64,000 bases of DNA, taken from positions 16,359,725 to 16,423,724 of the forward strand of contig OY482866.1 of NCBI GenBank assembly GCA_960531495.1, read 5' to 3'. This document shows, piece after piece, positions 1 through 15,293 of this stretch (position 1 is its first letter; each line of letters starts with the position of its first letter). The notes beneath the pieces were generated by a model. That model saw only the letters and a list, made by a program, of their open reading frames with translations, was not told the DNA's origin and searched no databases. This DNA is from Zeus faber. Taxonomy: Eukaryota; Chordata; Actinopteri; Zeiformes; Zeidae. The translations under genes and the position numbers were made by a program.

Positions 1-105
1 GTAGACGTACTCCGCCGTGATGACCGCCTCCCGTCCCTCCGCGCAGTCCAAGACGGGCTTCAACCCCGCCGCCATGACCGGAGCTTCGTCATTGACGGGT
101 CTCAC
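1..105 (-). CDS. frem1: frem1 exon 15 (cut by window edge)
   Basis: 105 nt, residues 881-915, continuing left of the window. Encodes [20 protein letters not shown] then [15 protein letters not shown], matching the family's PVNDEPPV...EGGEVVIT start of the next CSPG repeat. Acceptor CTCAG|GTGAG; a 102-nt intron (106-207) precedes it. Confidence 0.88.
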   Translation of the reverse strand, partial: MRPVNDEAPVMAAGLKPVLDCAEGREAVITAEYVY

Positions 106-3100
106 CTGAGGGGGCGGAACGACCGACCGGCGACGTGGTCATGTGACTTTTCGGACAGATTGGGTCGTCGACCACAAAAGGCAGCGAGTCGTAACGGAGC
201 GAAGTACCTCGACTGGCAGGGAGAAATCGACTGAATTGATGCCGTCCGTGGCGGTTAGCTCGACGACGTCCTTCACCGTTTCCGAGCCGTCGTGGTAATA
301 CCTACGCGAGAAAATCCAACAGACAACACTATAGATTGGCATGCGAGCAGGTTCCTCCCTCATATTTTGTCTGAAAAACAATGACAAGCGTTCCCTAACC
401 CTAACCCAAACATACCCTAACCCTGAGATACACATTACAGCCAATTTACATTTGCGAAACACGCAATGTCAAATGACAGCGCAAAAACGTACTCCGTCAC
501 TACGTTCCTTCACTTTCTATTGTCATGTGGAAAATTTCTTTCAAAAGATATCAAAGAGTAGCGAGGGAATGCAGCGATGGAGCACACATCTTTGCACTGT
601 CGTTGTATGTTCCGCCATTTTAAGCTAAGATTTAGCTAAAGTTCATTACAGTAGCACCCATCTTTAATTGTAATGTCCGGATTTTTATTTATTTTCTGAA
701 TATATAAGAAAAGCACGGAAAAGAAAACACTAAACTATAATAGTTAAAAACCAACCAAGTGGCCCATATAGTAGGCATTCTGTACTTTAGTATTGAAATT
801 AATTATTTCGCTTTCTCTGTGAATACATTTTTTTGTTTTATGGTGGTTTCACAAGAGCGACCCTTTAAAAGGCCTGTAAAACCCTTGAAGACTGTAAACC
901 GTGATAATGACCAATACGGATGATTTGACTTCATCTACTTCCCCTCCCACAAACATTTCTCTTTGTAATCTGACGTCACATGCGATTTCAGTCGGAACTT
1001 ACTAACTGGGAACCCACAGATGACGACTTCTGAGATGTGAAAAATGTATCGGTTGGTCATCCAACTCAAAAAATACCCTAACCCCAAATCGGGGTATCTT
1101 TGAGAGCGCAGGTTTCCCCACATGTGAGCAACAAAAAGGTTAATGGTAAGGCCTTGGTCACGCCAGCATCATTGAGAGCAATATTTTGGCAGTGAATTAA
1201 ATTCATTTCCTTTGTACAAATCGGTGGCTTTGACCGATTGCAACGCAGCTTTCGGCGCGGTCGACCTATGACGATTATGTCTATCCGACAGTCCAAAGTG
1301 GAGGAATATACCATTTCAGCCGCTGCCAAATCATCCTGTTTTCTGCTCCGCTCTGCCCGAATAAAAAGTGCTGGACAAAAGAGACGTGGCACCGAGTTTT
1401 GAGGCACGAGTAAATTATATCATTACGTAAACTCAGTTTGTAATTTAAGGTCCAACACTGTCAATGTCTGATTTATGGCCAGGGCCTGAAAAAAGGTGGA
1501 TTATTGTGAGTGCTTGTTTGTTTTCAACATGTAACTGGATCTAAGGTACTTGTTGGGTAAATGCACCCAAGAAGTACATAATAGGAAGTCTCGGGCGGGC
1601 GGACATTTCCTAGTTGTGAAACGAACAGGTACCCAGTGGCTTTGAATGCAGCATTGGTGTGGTACGGAAGTCGTGGGAAATACCATCATGTCTGACCTAA
1701 CTTTAAGGCCTTTCAGGTCTTGCGTGGTAAACGTTTGCCCCGCTTCTAGAGGGGACCCGTCCAGATGCAGGGCCCCGCGCCTGGGCTCCTGACGGAGAAC
1801 CACCTGCAGGACCGCCTCCATGGAGTCCCGGTCCGTCAGCTGCAGGTGCTCCGGGCCGAGCGAGCAGTCCGCCCCCTCGTCAACCGTCAGGTGGGTCGTG
1901 CTGATCTGGGAAAGGAACACTCTTGAGTGCGTTGGCGTGTAGTGTACACGCACAATCAAAGGCTAAACTCCAGCCATTCCTTCAGGTTTTGTCCTAATGC
2001 ATTTACAGAAATCACTCTATGCTGCTTACATGACCATCTGTATCATCAGAACGTTCGGACTTGAACACACTATGATCAGCTTATTTGGCGTGCACGTGAA
2101 CATTTTTCACATTGCAAAGGTATTACTATCTCGCCATTTCATTGCTCTAAGTTATTTTGCATTGATTGTGACTAGGGTTGCCTTCAACGACGAAAAATAA
2201 GGAAAGCTCGTTTTTGGGAATCTTCCTGCTTCTTGCAGATTTTCGCAAATACGTTTTGTTTTGCCTTTTACTTCACGGACGTAACTGAAATCAACACTAG
2301 ATAAACCCTTTTAATTGTGGATAGAAAAGCTGTCTTGCATCTGATTTGCAACTGGTGCCTCTGTAATGAAATTTCCCTATGGGGAAATCAATGCATTTCA
2401 GCGCAGGATTGGAACGCAACAACTACAGGGAGCTCTTTCACTTTCCCCCCCTTATTGGCTCATGAGTCACACACGCGCACACGCACACACACACACACAT
2501 GCATGCATGCACGCACACGCGCACGCACACTCACACGCACAGGGTCTCAGTCTCTATCACGCCGAGTGAACCTGGTTTATTCCATTCATGGTTATTCTCA
2601 GTAGTATGATGACTGTGTATGGGGCTCTCCGGCTTTGCCGTTCCGTATTGATTATAATAATAAATAAAGCTGCAGGCAGCAATACGCAGACTCCAGGGTG
2701 GTCGGCCCTTCATTAAAGTTGTGTGTTTTGTGACTGCCGAAGTTTGTTTGTTCTGGCCTGGTTACAGTGTAATTCTGGGATCGGGCGGTGTTTGCGGCTG
2801 TGGGTGGGTTTCCTACGCCGCAACTAAAGGTGGTTATCATTCTGGAGTAGGGCTGCATGACTAATGATGCTGAAATAATATAGCGCCATTATTTTAGTCA
2901 ACATTGTGAGCACGATTATTCATCATGATTATAAATCAATTTTGGGGAGCAGAATAATTTTATGGCACTTTGTAAATCAAAATAAAACTGCCTTCAATAA
3001 TGTATTATATAAAGCTATTAACAAATTAACTAAGGTAAGTGGTTTAACTGTAATTGTAGAGGATATATAATGCAATTAATTGTGTGTAGTAAAAGACATA

Positions 3101-6100
3101 CACAATAAATACATGTTCCTTGTCTTATGCTTATTGCTACCAGTAATTATGATTCAAAAAGATTGAACACATTGATATCGGGAACGTCTATAAATTATGA
3201 CAGTGATGTTATTACTTGGTGCATGCCAGTTGTCCTCAGAAGCGTATATATTTATGATGTTTAAAATGCGTTTTCACACACAATAAAGGTTAATAGTAAT
3301 AAAATAATACCTGTCACTTTGTAACTTCGCATGGGTAAGAGTTTGTATTTAGTTAAAGTCCAATTGCGACTATATCTGTGCGTGGCGATCTGCGTACTCC
3401 GTCAACTTGCGCCAACCATGGCGAGGTTGGGATTGTCGATCACAAACTCCATCCACAATACTGAACCGCCCATCTCCTTGAAACTCGAACGACGCCATGT
3501 TGGGACTGCCCTGAATACAAATCGTATTCAGATTGTCTCGTGGGTTCGTCGGATCCATGACATCCATAAAGTTCTGACCTCAGTTACATCTGCACGTGCC
3601 GCCATCTTGGTGAGGTCCCGATGGTCGACCAATCGCTAGACTGCAATGTTATCATGTGACGCGTGCATGCTGTCATTACAATAAAAGAATACGGTTTTTG
3701 AACTAAATTATTCCACAATAATTGAATGAGGGCAGGATCCCTAATAATAAGGAACACAAAAATGTATTGTTCATTATGGGACGGTTCCGTATCATAAGGG
3801 ACGGGCGGCAACCTTCTTTGTGACTTTCTTGATTGAGGGGGTATTTTGGCGCATTGGGATTAGATTTTAGCGCTCGAGGCTAGAACAGTATATGTTCCTG
3901 TAACGTCAATGACGGGTCATAGACGGCGACTTTTGGCGGGTCGAATCGCAGAGCTCTGCACATAATACCTCCGGTGCCTGGTTGTCCACCGGTAACACGG
4001 TGACGTTGAAGCAGATGCCGGTGACGGTCTTCCCGAGCTGGTTGGTGACAGACAGTACAAACTGGATGTGCTGGGGGTAAGGGCCAATGTCCACCATGGG
4101 AGGCATGTAAGCTATCTTCATGAAGTTCACCGCATGCTGGGGACAAAAGAAGAAGAACAAGTACACATATATTCCCATCAAATGTACACGTGCAATTTTG
4201 CCGACAACCCTTACGAGGCAGAAAATATCAAAAGTAAATAATAGTTCTTGAGTTGTCCCCCAGCAAGTGCTCCGGAACAGCAGGTATTACAACTGTACAG
4301 GACTCTAACGTTTGCTTAGACTCGGTAGCGAATAGACTCGCCCAGCTGCTAACTGTCTCCTACCAGAAGCCTCCCCTGTTTCGGCCCTGAATTATACTCC
4401 CTCAGTAACCCTACAAACTAAAGGATATATCTCAAAAGGCCACTCCAGTGAACGACAGCTCTATTCTAGTGCCGGCTGGCGTGGTTGCTGGGTGGTCATT
4501 TAACGACAAGTATACTTTTGTCCCAAGGAGATGTTTCTAATTGGGGGCTAGACAAACCATTCAGATTCTATAATGTGCTCTTCCTAATTTTTTTGCCATC
4601 TACAAGAAGGGTACTCAGGCTAAGGTGGCTTGTTTCTCTAGACTAAAATAATAACCAGCTTGGAGCCACACATTGACTGAGAAAGAATATTCAGCTTGCT
4701 TTGACATCAGGGGGGATGGTAGCTCAGGCGGTAGAGCTGGTGGTCTAGTAATCTAAAGGTTGCTGGTTCGATCCAAGGCTCCTCCTGCTAGCATGCTGTA
4801 GTGTCCTTGAGCAAGACACTTAACCCCTAATTGCTCCTGATGGCTGCGTCTGTCGGTGATTGAACAATTGTAAGTCGCTTTGGATAAAAGCGTCTGCTAA
4901 ATGTAATGTAATGTAATGTTATCATTCCAAGGCAACTTTCCTTATTTTCAGTATAAAACGCTTTTGGAAACAATAAGAAATGTTGTGAAATAAAATGTTC
5001 AGAGCCCATTTCTAACACCCTTCACAGTGGTGAGGGGTGTGAGAAATCAAGGTCGGATCACGATCTCACACTTAGGGTCCGTGCATCTAAATTACCTGGG
5101 TGAAAAGCCTGAGGTGGGGCGCATTGGCGTCCTTGGTAAACTTGGGTATGCTGTCGACCAGGAACAGCCGCCCCGCGTCAGAACCGCTGCTGGGCCCGAA
5201 GAAAAGACGAGAGGGAGAAGAGGTTTGTGTTTTTTTTGGGCGGTACACTTCCCAGACAGCGGTCGGGTGCCGAGTGTGCCGAGACGGCGGCCAGTACGCG
5301 CACCTGCGAGGACCGGTGGAGAACGGGGGGGTGGTCACGGTGTAGGTCAGCTCGCCGTCCGGGGAATCGGGGTTGACAAAGTGGAGCTGCTGCTGCGTCA
5401 GGTGGACCACGTCCGTCTCCATGGCGACGAGGCAGCGGCCCGCCCCGGGAACCTCTCTCGGCGGCTGGTCGGGCACCGGTTCGATGCGCACCACTATCAC
5501 CTGCGAAGGACCGGTCAGGACGGTCAAATTACCAAATGTCGTCTGAATCTTTTGTCTTCATCTCTAGAGATGAACAGAATTGATAAACCCTTGTAGATGT
5601 TTAACAGTACATGCCAGACTTGGAAAATTATGAAGATATGCTTATTCTGAGTTTAGTAAATTTGTGTGCTTTTGTGTGTGTAGTTTTTTTTATTTTATAC
5701 ACATTTTTTAATTCAGGGGTTGTGTGTTAATGCACTTGTGTGTGGACGCATAGGCGTAGATTTTGCGGAGTGGGGCGGGCGCAGGGGATACGTCCCCCTC
5801 AATACTTAGAACACGTGCATTTGTCCCCCAAAATAAAAACAGTTTTGTGTATTTCCTTTACATGAATGTGTGTATATGTATATATAAAGACATTTCCACC
5901 ATTAATTCATGCAGAAAAGGCACAAATTGGTGCATAAGAAATAACCATAGTGCAGGAAATGAAGTGTTTGACACTCAAAACGTTGCCAAATTTCGTAAGT
6001 TTCGCCGCCGTAAAACGGTGGGCGAGGTTGTGCTACAGTCGGGAACCAACATTGTAATATCATCAGTATAGGGTGAAAGTACTGTTCGTCAGCTTTCCTT

Positions 6101-9100
6101 GAAATTACTACTGTCCTACTAATTTGTTTAGGACTGAAATGATTGCCCTTTGTATTTGTATGACAGTGTCCTTAAATAAAAGCTGCTATTTCATAATATT
6201 AACTAACTATGACTATTTTTATTGTTCTAAAACTCATAAGGAGATTGAATCACGCAGCATTATATAGTAACACACATTTTATATTTTATTTATTTATATA
6301 TATATGTGTATATATATATATATATAATATATATACTTTATGTTTTCAAATACTGTATATTATCATTATATCACTATATATTATATTATATTTTTAATTG
6401 ACAATGTAAGAATTATAATATATAATTTTAGCTTCTTTCAGGCTAATTGTCTGTACAACAATGCAGGGTTGGTGGTACACAAATTCTGTATTGTGTTAAA
6501 TGTACTTGGCCAAATAAACAGATTCTGATACTGACTTTCCACACGACCGCGACGGAGGAATCACACGCGGTCCGTCACCCACCTGCGGCTCGGACAGATT
6601 GGGGGGATCGTGGAAGTCGGAGAGCACCACCTCAAAAGAATCCTCGAACACCTCATTTCCCAGGTGGCGGTAGTGGATCAGCGAATGGGACAGGTCCTTC
6701 TGCAGGAAACGACTGACCGGGTAGCCTGAATTTTAAAAGCAAAGACACACAAAGAGCAACACAAGCTTAGCAGGAAATCATAAGAAAACAAAACGGATTA
6801 TGCCACGGACGGTGTATGACATTTGAAATGCCATGATGGAATACAAAAGCTTTGAAAAAAATGTCCTCAAGGTGAATTATCTGCAAAACAAAACAACAAA
6901 AAAAAAACAACTAAAAACCTTGTGCTACGAGTTATGTTATATACTGAAAAAATGACACTTTAACCAGCCAGAAAATCTTGAAAATATACAAGACACGAGG
7001 CGTAGCTTGCTGGTTCTGTCAGACAACTTGACACCCTTATGGATCAAATGAGTGAAATAAGAAACGTTTGCAATGAATCTACTTTCGAAGAAGAGATTTC
7101 AAACCATCTGTCCTTGTTATAAGAAAACCACGTTTGGAGGAATGTTTCATGTTTTTACATAAGATAATTCAAGAGCTAGTTTTTGCAGTATCATCTTAAA
7201 AGCCCAGTCCAGAATGGCTTCTTCTCGCAGTAACTTTGTTTTATAGTCACCTTGTCCGATGACTGTCAGCAAGTGTCCACGCTGCTACTATCACCGATTG
7301 GGCTTTTAAATAAAGATTCCCAAAAACTTTTGTATTCTTAAAAGACAAGTTGTTCGATATGAGTTCCCTCGACTACAGTGGAGAGCACCCCGTTTACAAA
7401 GTTGCTCGTTACCCGTCCCCTTCTGACCTGAGAGCCCCGGCCCCGGGATCTTCGTGATCTCCCCGGCTTGGGGAGGGCGGGTGACGTTGAACAGGATGTA
7501 GTCGTCGCTGGAGTCGGCGTCGGACGCCTGCAGCACGGAGCCCCGGAGGAGGGCCGTCTGGCCCTCGGAGAGCCGCAGCAGCATGTTGGCGATCAGGAAC
7601 GGGGGGCTGTCGTCCTTGGGGAGGACGTTGACGGGGAACTTGTGTCGGGTCTGGTGGCGGCCGTCCGTGATGCGGAAGACGACGAAGTCCTTGGTGGTGT
7701 CGCTGTCGTCGTGGTGGTAGCGGATCACGCCCGCCCTGATGTCGGCGACAGTGAACATGAAGCCCTTCCCGCCTGCAATTTGCGCATATCACGCATGAGG
7801 GGAGAGTAGCGACAAATTGCCACCCGAGCAGAAGGACCGTGACTTGCCAAATAGCGTCACTATTTACAACTATGGGCCGTTGCTGTTGCCGTGTAACTCA
7901 TACCATTAAAGCTGCATTAAGCAAAATTCAAGGAAATGACCACTCTGACTTTTACCCCCTCTCACATCTACTTACGGTGGCCAAGAAGTGACAAAAGTGA
8001 CTCGACTCCAGTCAAGGCTTCGCGGCTTTGACCCGCCGTTATTTTGTTCTTTTTATTTTTTGGTGTTTTTCTGCATTACCTCTGACAGTCAGGCGCCCGT
8101 GCTGCAAGCCATCCACGGTGATAATGCGCACCGCGTTGAGGTTGTCATTGTCGACAATCTGCAGCTGCTCCCACGTGATTGGACGGGATTGGCCCTCTAA
8201 AAGGCTGAGACCTGTTAACACCAAGGTTATTAGTGTTATTAGCGAAAAGTGACGCTAAAACCTAATAAATTCAATCATTTCATTACAATGGAAAAACAAC
8301 AAGCCTTTATATGTTAAGTAAAACGCTGAAATTAAAAATCGAGAAAATAACCGAGATGGACTACTATACAAAATGGAATGAAATTGAAACAGCGTAATTA
8401 GTTTCTACATTTTGTGTCTTTATGTCATTCTTTATAAATGTTTTCTATGCCCGGTTTGTGGGAAAATGTCAAATGTCCAGAAACAGGCGACTGACTCCAC
8501 TAGATGAATCCACTGGGTGCTAGAACATAGCTCAGCCAACATTGAATCATTTGTCAACTTCCATACAGTCCACTGGTTGTTGTTGTTGTCCTTGATTTAA
8601 GAATATTTTGGTCCTCTTTCTAAATTAAATCTAAATGGAAACCGAACTTCACAATTGAAATTGTCAAAAATTGGTTAAAATAAAAAATAAATGGTCCAAA
8701 GTTCATAAAAACTTAATTGAAAGCGAAACTGAAATCAAAATGTTATCTTGAAATAGTTTAGAAGGCAAAACCAATCGGGGAAGTGGAAATGAAAACCCTT
8801 AAATGGACAGAAAGACCCCTCAGCGGGGGCAAAAAGATGTGTTTTACCCCTCGCCACAATTTTTTTTTTTTTTTATAACTATAATTTTTTTTTTTCTACT
8901 TCAATATAATTTTCATTGATATTATTTACATTGAAAAGTGACAAGATTACCAATTTCACTTTTACTCCAAGTAAACCCCACTTTTGAGATGCTGCAAGGT
9001 GTGTTTTCACCATCATTTCCACAGGATCTAGTGCAGGTTGATCTGCTCTGGAGCCTCACTGAGCTATCACAGTTATCAAGCAGCCTGTTAGCGTCTCAGC

Positions 9101-12100
9101 ACCGGGCACACGGGGATGAAACTGGCATCGACCTTCTTGTATCCCCATAAAGGCCAAATACAACACCTACCCATGTTCCATGAGACTCTGGGTGCGTCGG
9201 TCTCCGCGTTCCTCACAGACATGTGGACCGTAATCGGCGGGCTCTTCTCGAAAAAAAAATCGTGGACCTCAAATTCCACCTGTTTGGAAAGTTTTACGAA
9301 AAGACTTGTGAAATTATCTGAAAAAAAAACAACAAAAAACCCCAAGGCGGGCGACGTCACGTAGGATCACGTTACCTCGTAGTTCCTGCGCTGGGCGTGT
9401 GAAGAGTTGGGCGGCTGGTACGCGATCAGCATGTCGTTGAGATCCAGCCAGGTGAAGGAGGCGATGGGCCTGGTGTGGTCGGAGAGGTGGGCGAGGAAGC
9501 CGTCTCCCGGCGGCCGGGTGACGTTGAACACCAAGAGCTGCCGGGGCGTTTCCCCGTCCTCGGCGTCCAGCGTGGCGGTGGAGAGCGGGGTGAGGACGAA
9601 CTGGTCCACCTCCAGGATGAACGCCGACGTGAAGGAAGGCCTGGGCGGCTGGTTGGGCACGGCGCCCGCGATCCGCACGGGTATCCAGGCGTGCTCCGAC
9701 TTTCACGGACCGAGAGGCGAATTCGTGAAGAATATTATTGAATCATCTGAGAAACGTACCTTTAAAATGATCTATGAATTATAAAACAGTCCACAAAACA
9801 CTGCGTTATCAAAAATAGGGAAAGGCGCCTGGTCGTCTTCTTTCACAGTGGGGAGTCCAAAAGTCTGCCGTTCTCTTTTTAAAGTTCCCCTTTGATTTTA
9901 TTCTCCAAATGGAAAATGGAGTCGTGGTTCATAATTGAACATAAGCGTAACCAGCAACAACAATGAAGCAGATTCTCACCAACGCCAGGCTGCAAGCAGC
10001 ATGTATATGTCTCTCCTAAAATGTCATCTTGGATGATCAAAATCTCGGAGCCAACACCGTACGCAAGTCAAAAATCTCGGTGCTAAAACGTTTTTTGTTG
10101 AAGGCGTAGCTACGGCGCTGACTGGAATCACTGTGTTGCAGTAGGGAGTGCAACCGAACATGAAGTAGCTCAAAATCGCAACAACAAAAAGTAACATCGT
10201 TGAAAATACATTTCCTCAAATTTGGCTGAATAATCTTTCTTCAGCGGAACAAAAATCTTTCTTATTGTGAATTTATTTTGATTTACATTTTTCATTTATT
10301 TTTCATTCAAGCACCTGGTAAATGCTTCCGCTGCGGGTGTCCATCAAGTCCAGCCTGATGGCGATGTAGTCCAGGTCTGGCGACGGGGGGTCCGTGTGCT
10401 GATACCTGAGGCCCATCATCAGGAAGTCGTCGCAGCCCAGCTTCGTGGTCTTCACCAGCTTCAGTCCCAGGAGGCAGTCGTCGGACTTGCACAGCGCTCT
10501 GGCTTTGTTATCTAAACAATAACACAACCAGCGTTTCGGAAAAGACGCCTTAAAAACTCCCTTTCCCCAAACGGGAAACTCACATTATGGGCTTTAATGT
10601 TGTTGTTGGTTTTTAAATCTTTGCCCCGTTGGAATGCATTTAAGCACGGTGAGAAGCTGACACGGAGCTGTTTTTCTGGGGTTTTCTTGGGGTTTTGGAC
10701 ATTGATGTACAGACCACCAACGCTGCATTCTTAAAATAAGGAAATATGTCTTGAAATGTCCTCTTTCACAATGCAGAGCATCAAACGTCTGATTTTCTCT
10801 TTCAAAAGGTTGCTTATTTCACTTGTGGAAGTCCCTAGAAAGAGCTATTTTATTGAGCTCTTACACTTGAAGACACATTTCCTCAAAGCTGGTTAAATAA
10901 TCTTGTACGCCCGGTTAGACCAGACTATTTACCAAGCCAGCCCAGTATTATCAACACAAGGGCTCCAACATCAAAATAGTCCAGCATAACCTTGTGGCAG
11001 TGTTAGCCATGTTGCTATGGGTTATTTTTGTTCGCTTAAGCTCCTAAGCTAGGCATAGCTACCGGTCATAAAATCAATTAAAAAAAAATACATTTTCCGT
11101 CATAATGTATTAAGTTATTTGTTAAGCCGTGTAATCAGCCGGATAATGCACAGAGGGCTGGTGATTATCATGATTATTTCCTAAAAAAACAAGCAAAATA
11201 ACTTCAAGGCGGCGCCTTCCGACGTCTCCCTCCCTGTACGTCACCTAGCTGCCTCCGCAAGGGGATGAAGCTCTCCGGCTCGTCGCCCCTGATGGCGGGA
11301 CTGTTTGGCTCCCCGGTGATGAGCCGCCCGTGGGCGGGGAGACGCATGTCGTGGACGCCCAGGTGGACGCTACACTCCAGGCTGGACCTGCGCTCGAAGC
11401 GGAAGGAGACCGCGTTGCCGTCCACGGCGTCGGACAGGCCGTAGAACTCGGGCACCTCCAGCGCCTTGGGGCCCAGCTTGATGAGGCCGCACTCCGGTTC
11501 CGAGATGACGACGGCGAGGGTGAAGACCTCAACGTGCGTCTCCGTCTCCGTGAATCTGCGGGGAGGAGGGGGAAAAAAAATGGAATTTTGAAACAATTCT
11601 CAGAAATAAATTTGAATGTAAAATTCTAATCATAAATTTTTTATTTTTAGGAAATAAGCTAACATTGGACTACCAGAAGTGAAAAAAAAATGTGCGGATC
11701 TGGCCTTAAAATCAAGTAAATAAGTCACGTGTACTGTATAAGATAATGACACTACAAAAGTTGACCTTGGATGTCACAATATTTACGAACAATAAAGCTC
11801 TTTGGGGTGTGGGGTGGTGTGGTTCAAGCAGCCACACCCGCTACGTCAGCATTATGGTTGTCCTCAAGGGGGGCGGTTCTAACTGTAAGACTGAATAAAT
11901 GTAACTACCCCTTGACGTATTGTTTCAGAGCTGTCTCTGCATTTGATTGATTATTCAAGTGTACAAATATTGTACGTGCATTTACATACATGTAATAATG
12001 CATCTAAGTCCATTGCTCTGTGTTATTAGAACAGGAATCCCTTAAATTGACCAGGTTAACGTTCCCACATTACTCCGTCAACCGGAGATCAAACTTTTCA

Positions 12101-15100
12101 AGTGGAGTTATGACATCAGCTTTGTTCAAAACCTCCTTGCGTCAGGGCGAAGAGGGGGCAGAACTACGGTACAACCCGTAATTGTGAGCTGCTGAGAACA
12201 CGTGTGACGGCCGCGGGCGACTTGACAAACACAAAATGGCTGCCACCGCCTCGCAGAGAGCGTCAACTACATCCGCCTCGTGAGAGGTGGTTTTGAACAC
12301 ATACACCTGTAAACGCACTGAATACATCGCTACACACACAAAGTCCTTTATGTAATTAACTGAAAATAACAATGGGGGTTGTCTCAGTTCACAACTACTA
12401 TTGGTCGAGTTCCGGATGAAGCTGATGAGGTGATGAACGCGTTGCAGGTTCGCCGTCGGTCGTCAGCCGCACCAACTTTTCCCGGGGTCGCTGAGTTGTA
12501 CTTACGGACCTCTCCACCGCATCAAACCAACCCTCCCCATCGTCGCCCCACACGTGGCGGTTACATCCAAGAGCTCCTCCCTGACAGCGAACTCTTCACG
12601 CCTCTTGTAAAAAAAATAAAAAAAATGGACGGGTGCGTTGTAGCCGGGTTTCTTGACAAACCGACATTTTTTATTTTTTATTTTTAAAGCCTGTACCTGG
12701 TCGGGGCCACAACCTGCTCACACACCTGTATCGTGCACCGCTTCAAGTATGCGCCCTCTAAAAAACACTTCAGCCACGATGAAGCGAGCTTTCACTGCTG
12801 CGTCGTTTTTTTGTAGCTTTTGTTAACATATCCTGCTGCGATTACGGGCCGCGTTTAAATTCTTGGACAATTTGATGTTTTTTTCTCGCGGTCTAAAATG
12901 AGCAAACTTGGCTCCGTGCTTGGTGTCAAAATGCCGACGTCAATCGTATCCCTTCATCACCGACGCTGCATCGTAACACAGAAGACATGCCGTTGAAGCA
13001 CACGCACGTGCATTCGCTTTTCCCTCTGCATCCATTTTTCTCTTGTTGGACATTTTTGGGATTATTTGTAAACCTTTTTTCCCCAACTCCACCACTTGTT
13101 TGAAAACTGCGTTAGTTAAACGGCGATATGGAAACGCTGCAACCTAGCGCCAGGATACCGGCATTTCGCGGGTCAGCAAATCGACGTGCATCGTGGGAGA
13201 TGTAGTTTATGGTCACTGTGCGCTGTATAACAGCGTAGACCTATATTTTAGGACAATCATAATGCCTTTAAAGCTTTCGCGGACTTGAGTTTGACACGTG
13301 GTTTTCGGTCAACTGTTCTAAAACTATGGTACGCGAGCTCCCTCTAGTGGTACATGGAGGAAACTCCAAAATATCTATTTTTTAAATTGAAATACATTAA
13401 TTTAAAACTTATAGTATTAAAATTCTACAAAATGATGAATGAAAATATTTAAGCTAGGGGGCCACTGAAACGTAATTAAAAAAATAAAGTCGAGGCTTTC
13501 CTGTAATATTTTTGTTCACGAACGTAGCGCGTGCGTACGTCTCTCGCGGCGTCCATGATGACCGGTAGATACTGTACGAGCTCAGCGTGGGGTAAAATGA
13601 ATCGTTCAAAAACAATCCGCTGAAGTGCGGACGAGGAGGACAATATATATATATGCAGCCCCGTTGAAACCGAAGCGGACAGTGAACCGAGCGCGAACGC
13701 CGAGCGCCGGCGAAGTCTCCGCGGCGCCTGCTCGCAGCAAACGACGCAAAACAGCACGGGGATGGGACTCAAGTGACCCAGAATTTGGATTGAGTTGGAG
13801 CGGGACGCGGGAGGAGCCCGGGCCGCGGTGCGCGTGATAGGCGGTGAAGTTCTTCAGCAATGACTCCGCACCTTTCAACCAAACACAGACCCGCTTAAAG
13901 GCAAACCCTCGGCCCGAAGAGATGACACACGTCACGCGTGTGGGGAGAAGGCGGCCACACAATTAAGCCTGGCGCCAATTTCAAACGACGCTGTGTCGCG
14001 CAGAATAGGGGCCGTGGCAGATGACGTTAAAAACACACTGACTGAGCGTAAAAAGTAGTCGCTATTATTTCATACAGCCAGATGAGACTACAGATGTTGC
14101 AGATTTGGCCAATTTGAATATGAATGTGGTGGTGCAGCTCAGGAGGATCTGAGGAACATATTCCAGCTACTGAACACGTTTGTCCGAGAGAATGAACCCG
14201 ACTGGAAACAAGCGTGTCGGAGTCCGCACGGACGGCCCCACCGCCGAGTAGCAGCCCGGAATCCGCGAGGTGGCAGCCCGAAATGCGACGGACGCACCGA
14301 GGCCCCCGGCGGTGAAGAGGATGCCCGGAGAATTGAAGTCCGCGCCGGACTCGGCTGTGGTAACCCGCGAACTTCGTTAAGGCCCGGCCGATGGGTTCTC
14401 GTCTCGTTTCACGTACTGTGCGGTGAGCGTCCGACTCTTGCTTCATATGGAAGTAAGGAGGTCATCAAGAGGGGAAGTGCTTCCCGGGCTCTACAAATTG
14501 CACTGGCATACTTGTCGGGACGTATTATCTTGTTTGAAATGAACTGAATGGTGGACTACGGGGGCTCTCCAGCAATGTTTCTGATGTGCGGGATAAAATC
14601 AACGCCGCGCTGTTTGAAACTAAAGTCAAGGCGGCTGATTTCTCAGCTTTCCCCGCTTTGGAGAATTTTCTGTCCGATAACGGACCTGACCATTGATGAC
14701 GGGGTGAGGGACACCATCGTTCAGACGACAGTTCGGCGAATATTTCCCAGTGACGGCCGAAGCGGAACGACTGGATGAGAAACCTGTTCAGCTGTCAAGC
14801 CCACGGCCTCCCAGCGCCACTAGAGGTCGCTCTTACCTCATCTGCTGCTCCTCCCACACAAGGATGATATCAGTACCAACCGTCTCGCTGGAATCTTTTT
14901 TCCCGCGAGGAGGTCAGAGGTCAGCGAGAAATCTTTTTCCAAATTTCCCCAAGGAGTATCCCTTTAAGTTCATTTTTGACGATCGATTCCTCTGCTGCAT
15001 TTTTGCGCTGGCGACGCCCAACCGACGTACCTGTACAGTCGTAGCTTGACGGTGTCTTTATTTAATATTGGAGAGCCGTTGTGGACATACTTCACCTCAT

Positions 15101-15256
15101 CGGCCAGATAGTGACAGTCGAATACCTGCAAATATAATAGAGGGACATAAAATGATCAATATCAATAACATGCCATCGGGACACCCAGGAACAAATAACA
15201 GTTGAGCCTCAGGGGGAAATTCAGGCGTTACAGCAGCAGAAGTTGCAGAAGAAGTT

Positions 15257-15293
<37 letters not shown>

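Noticed and set aside
388..426. Interstitial telomere array (also 16629, 21823)
   Set aside because: Only two to four imperfect CCCTAA units; too short to be more than chance or a minor repair scar.
4712..4790. tRNA gene
   Set aside because: A and B boxes are present, but the acceptor and anticodon stems do not form and a SINE body and tail follow.
12150..12560. Possible nested gene in frem1 intron 2
   Set aside because: CpG-rich and containing short frames, but no splice-consistent exon, domain or polyadenylation signal could be assembled.
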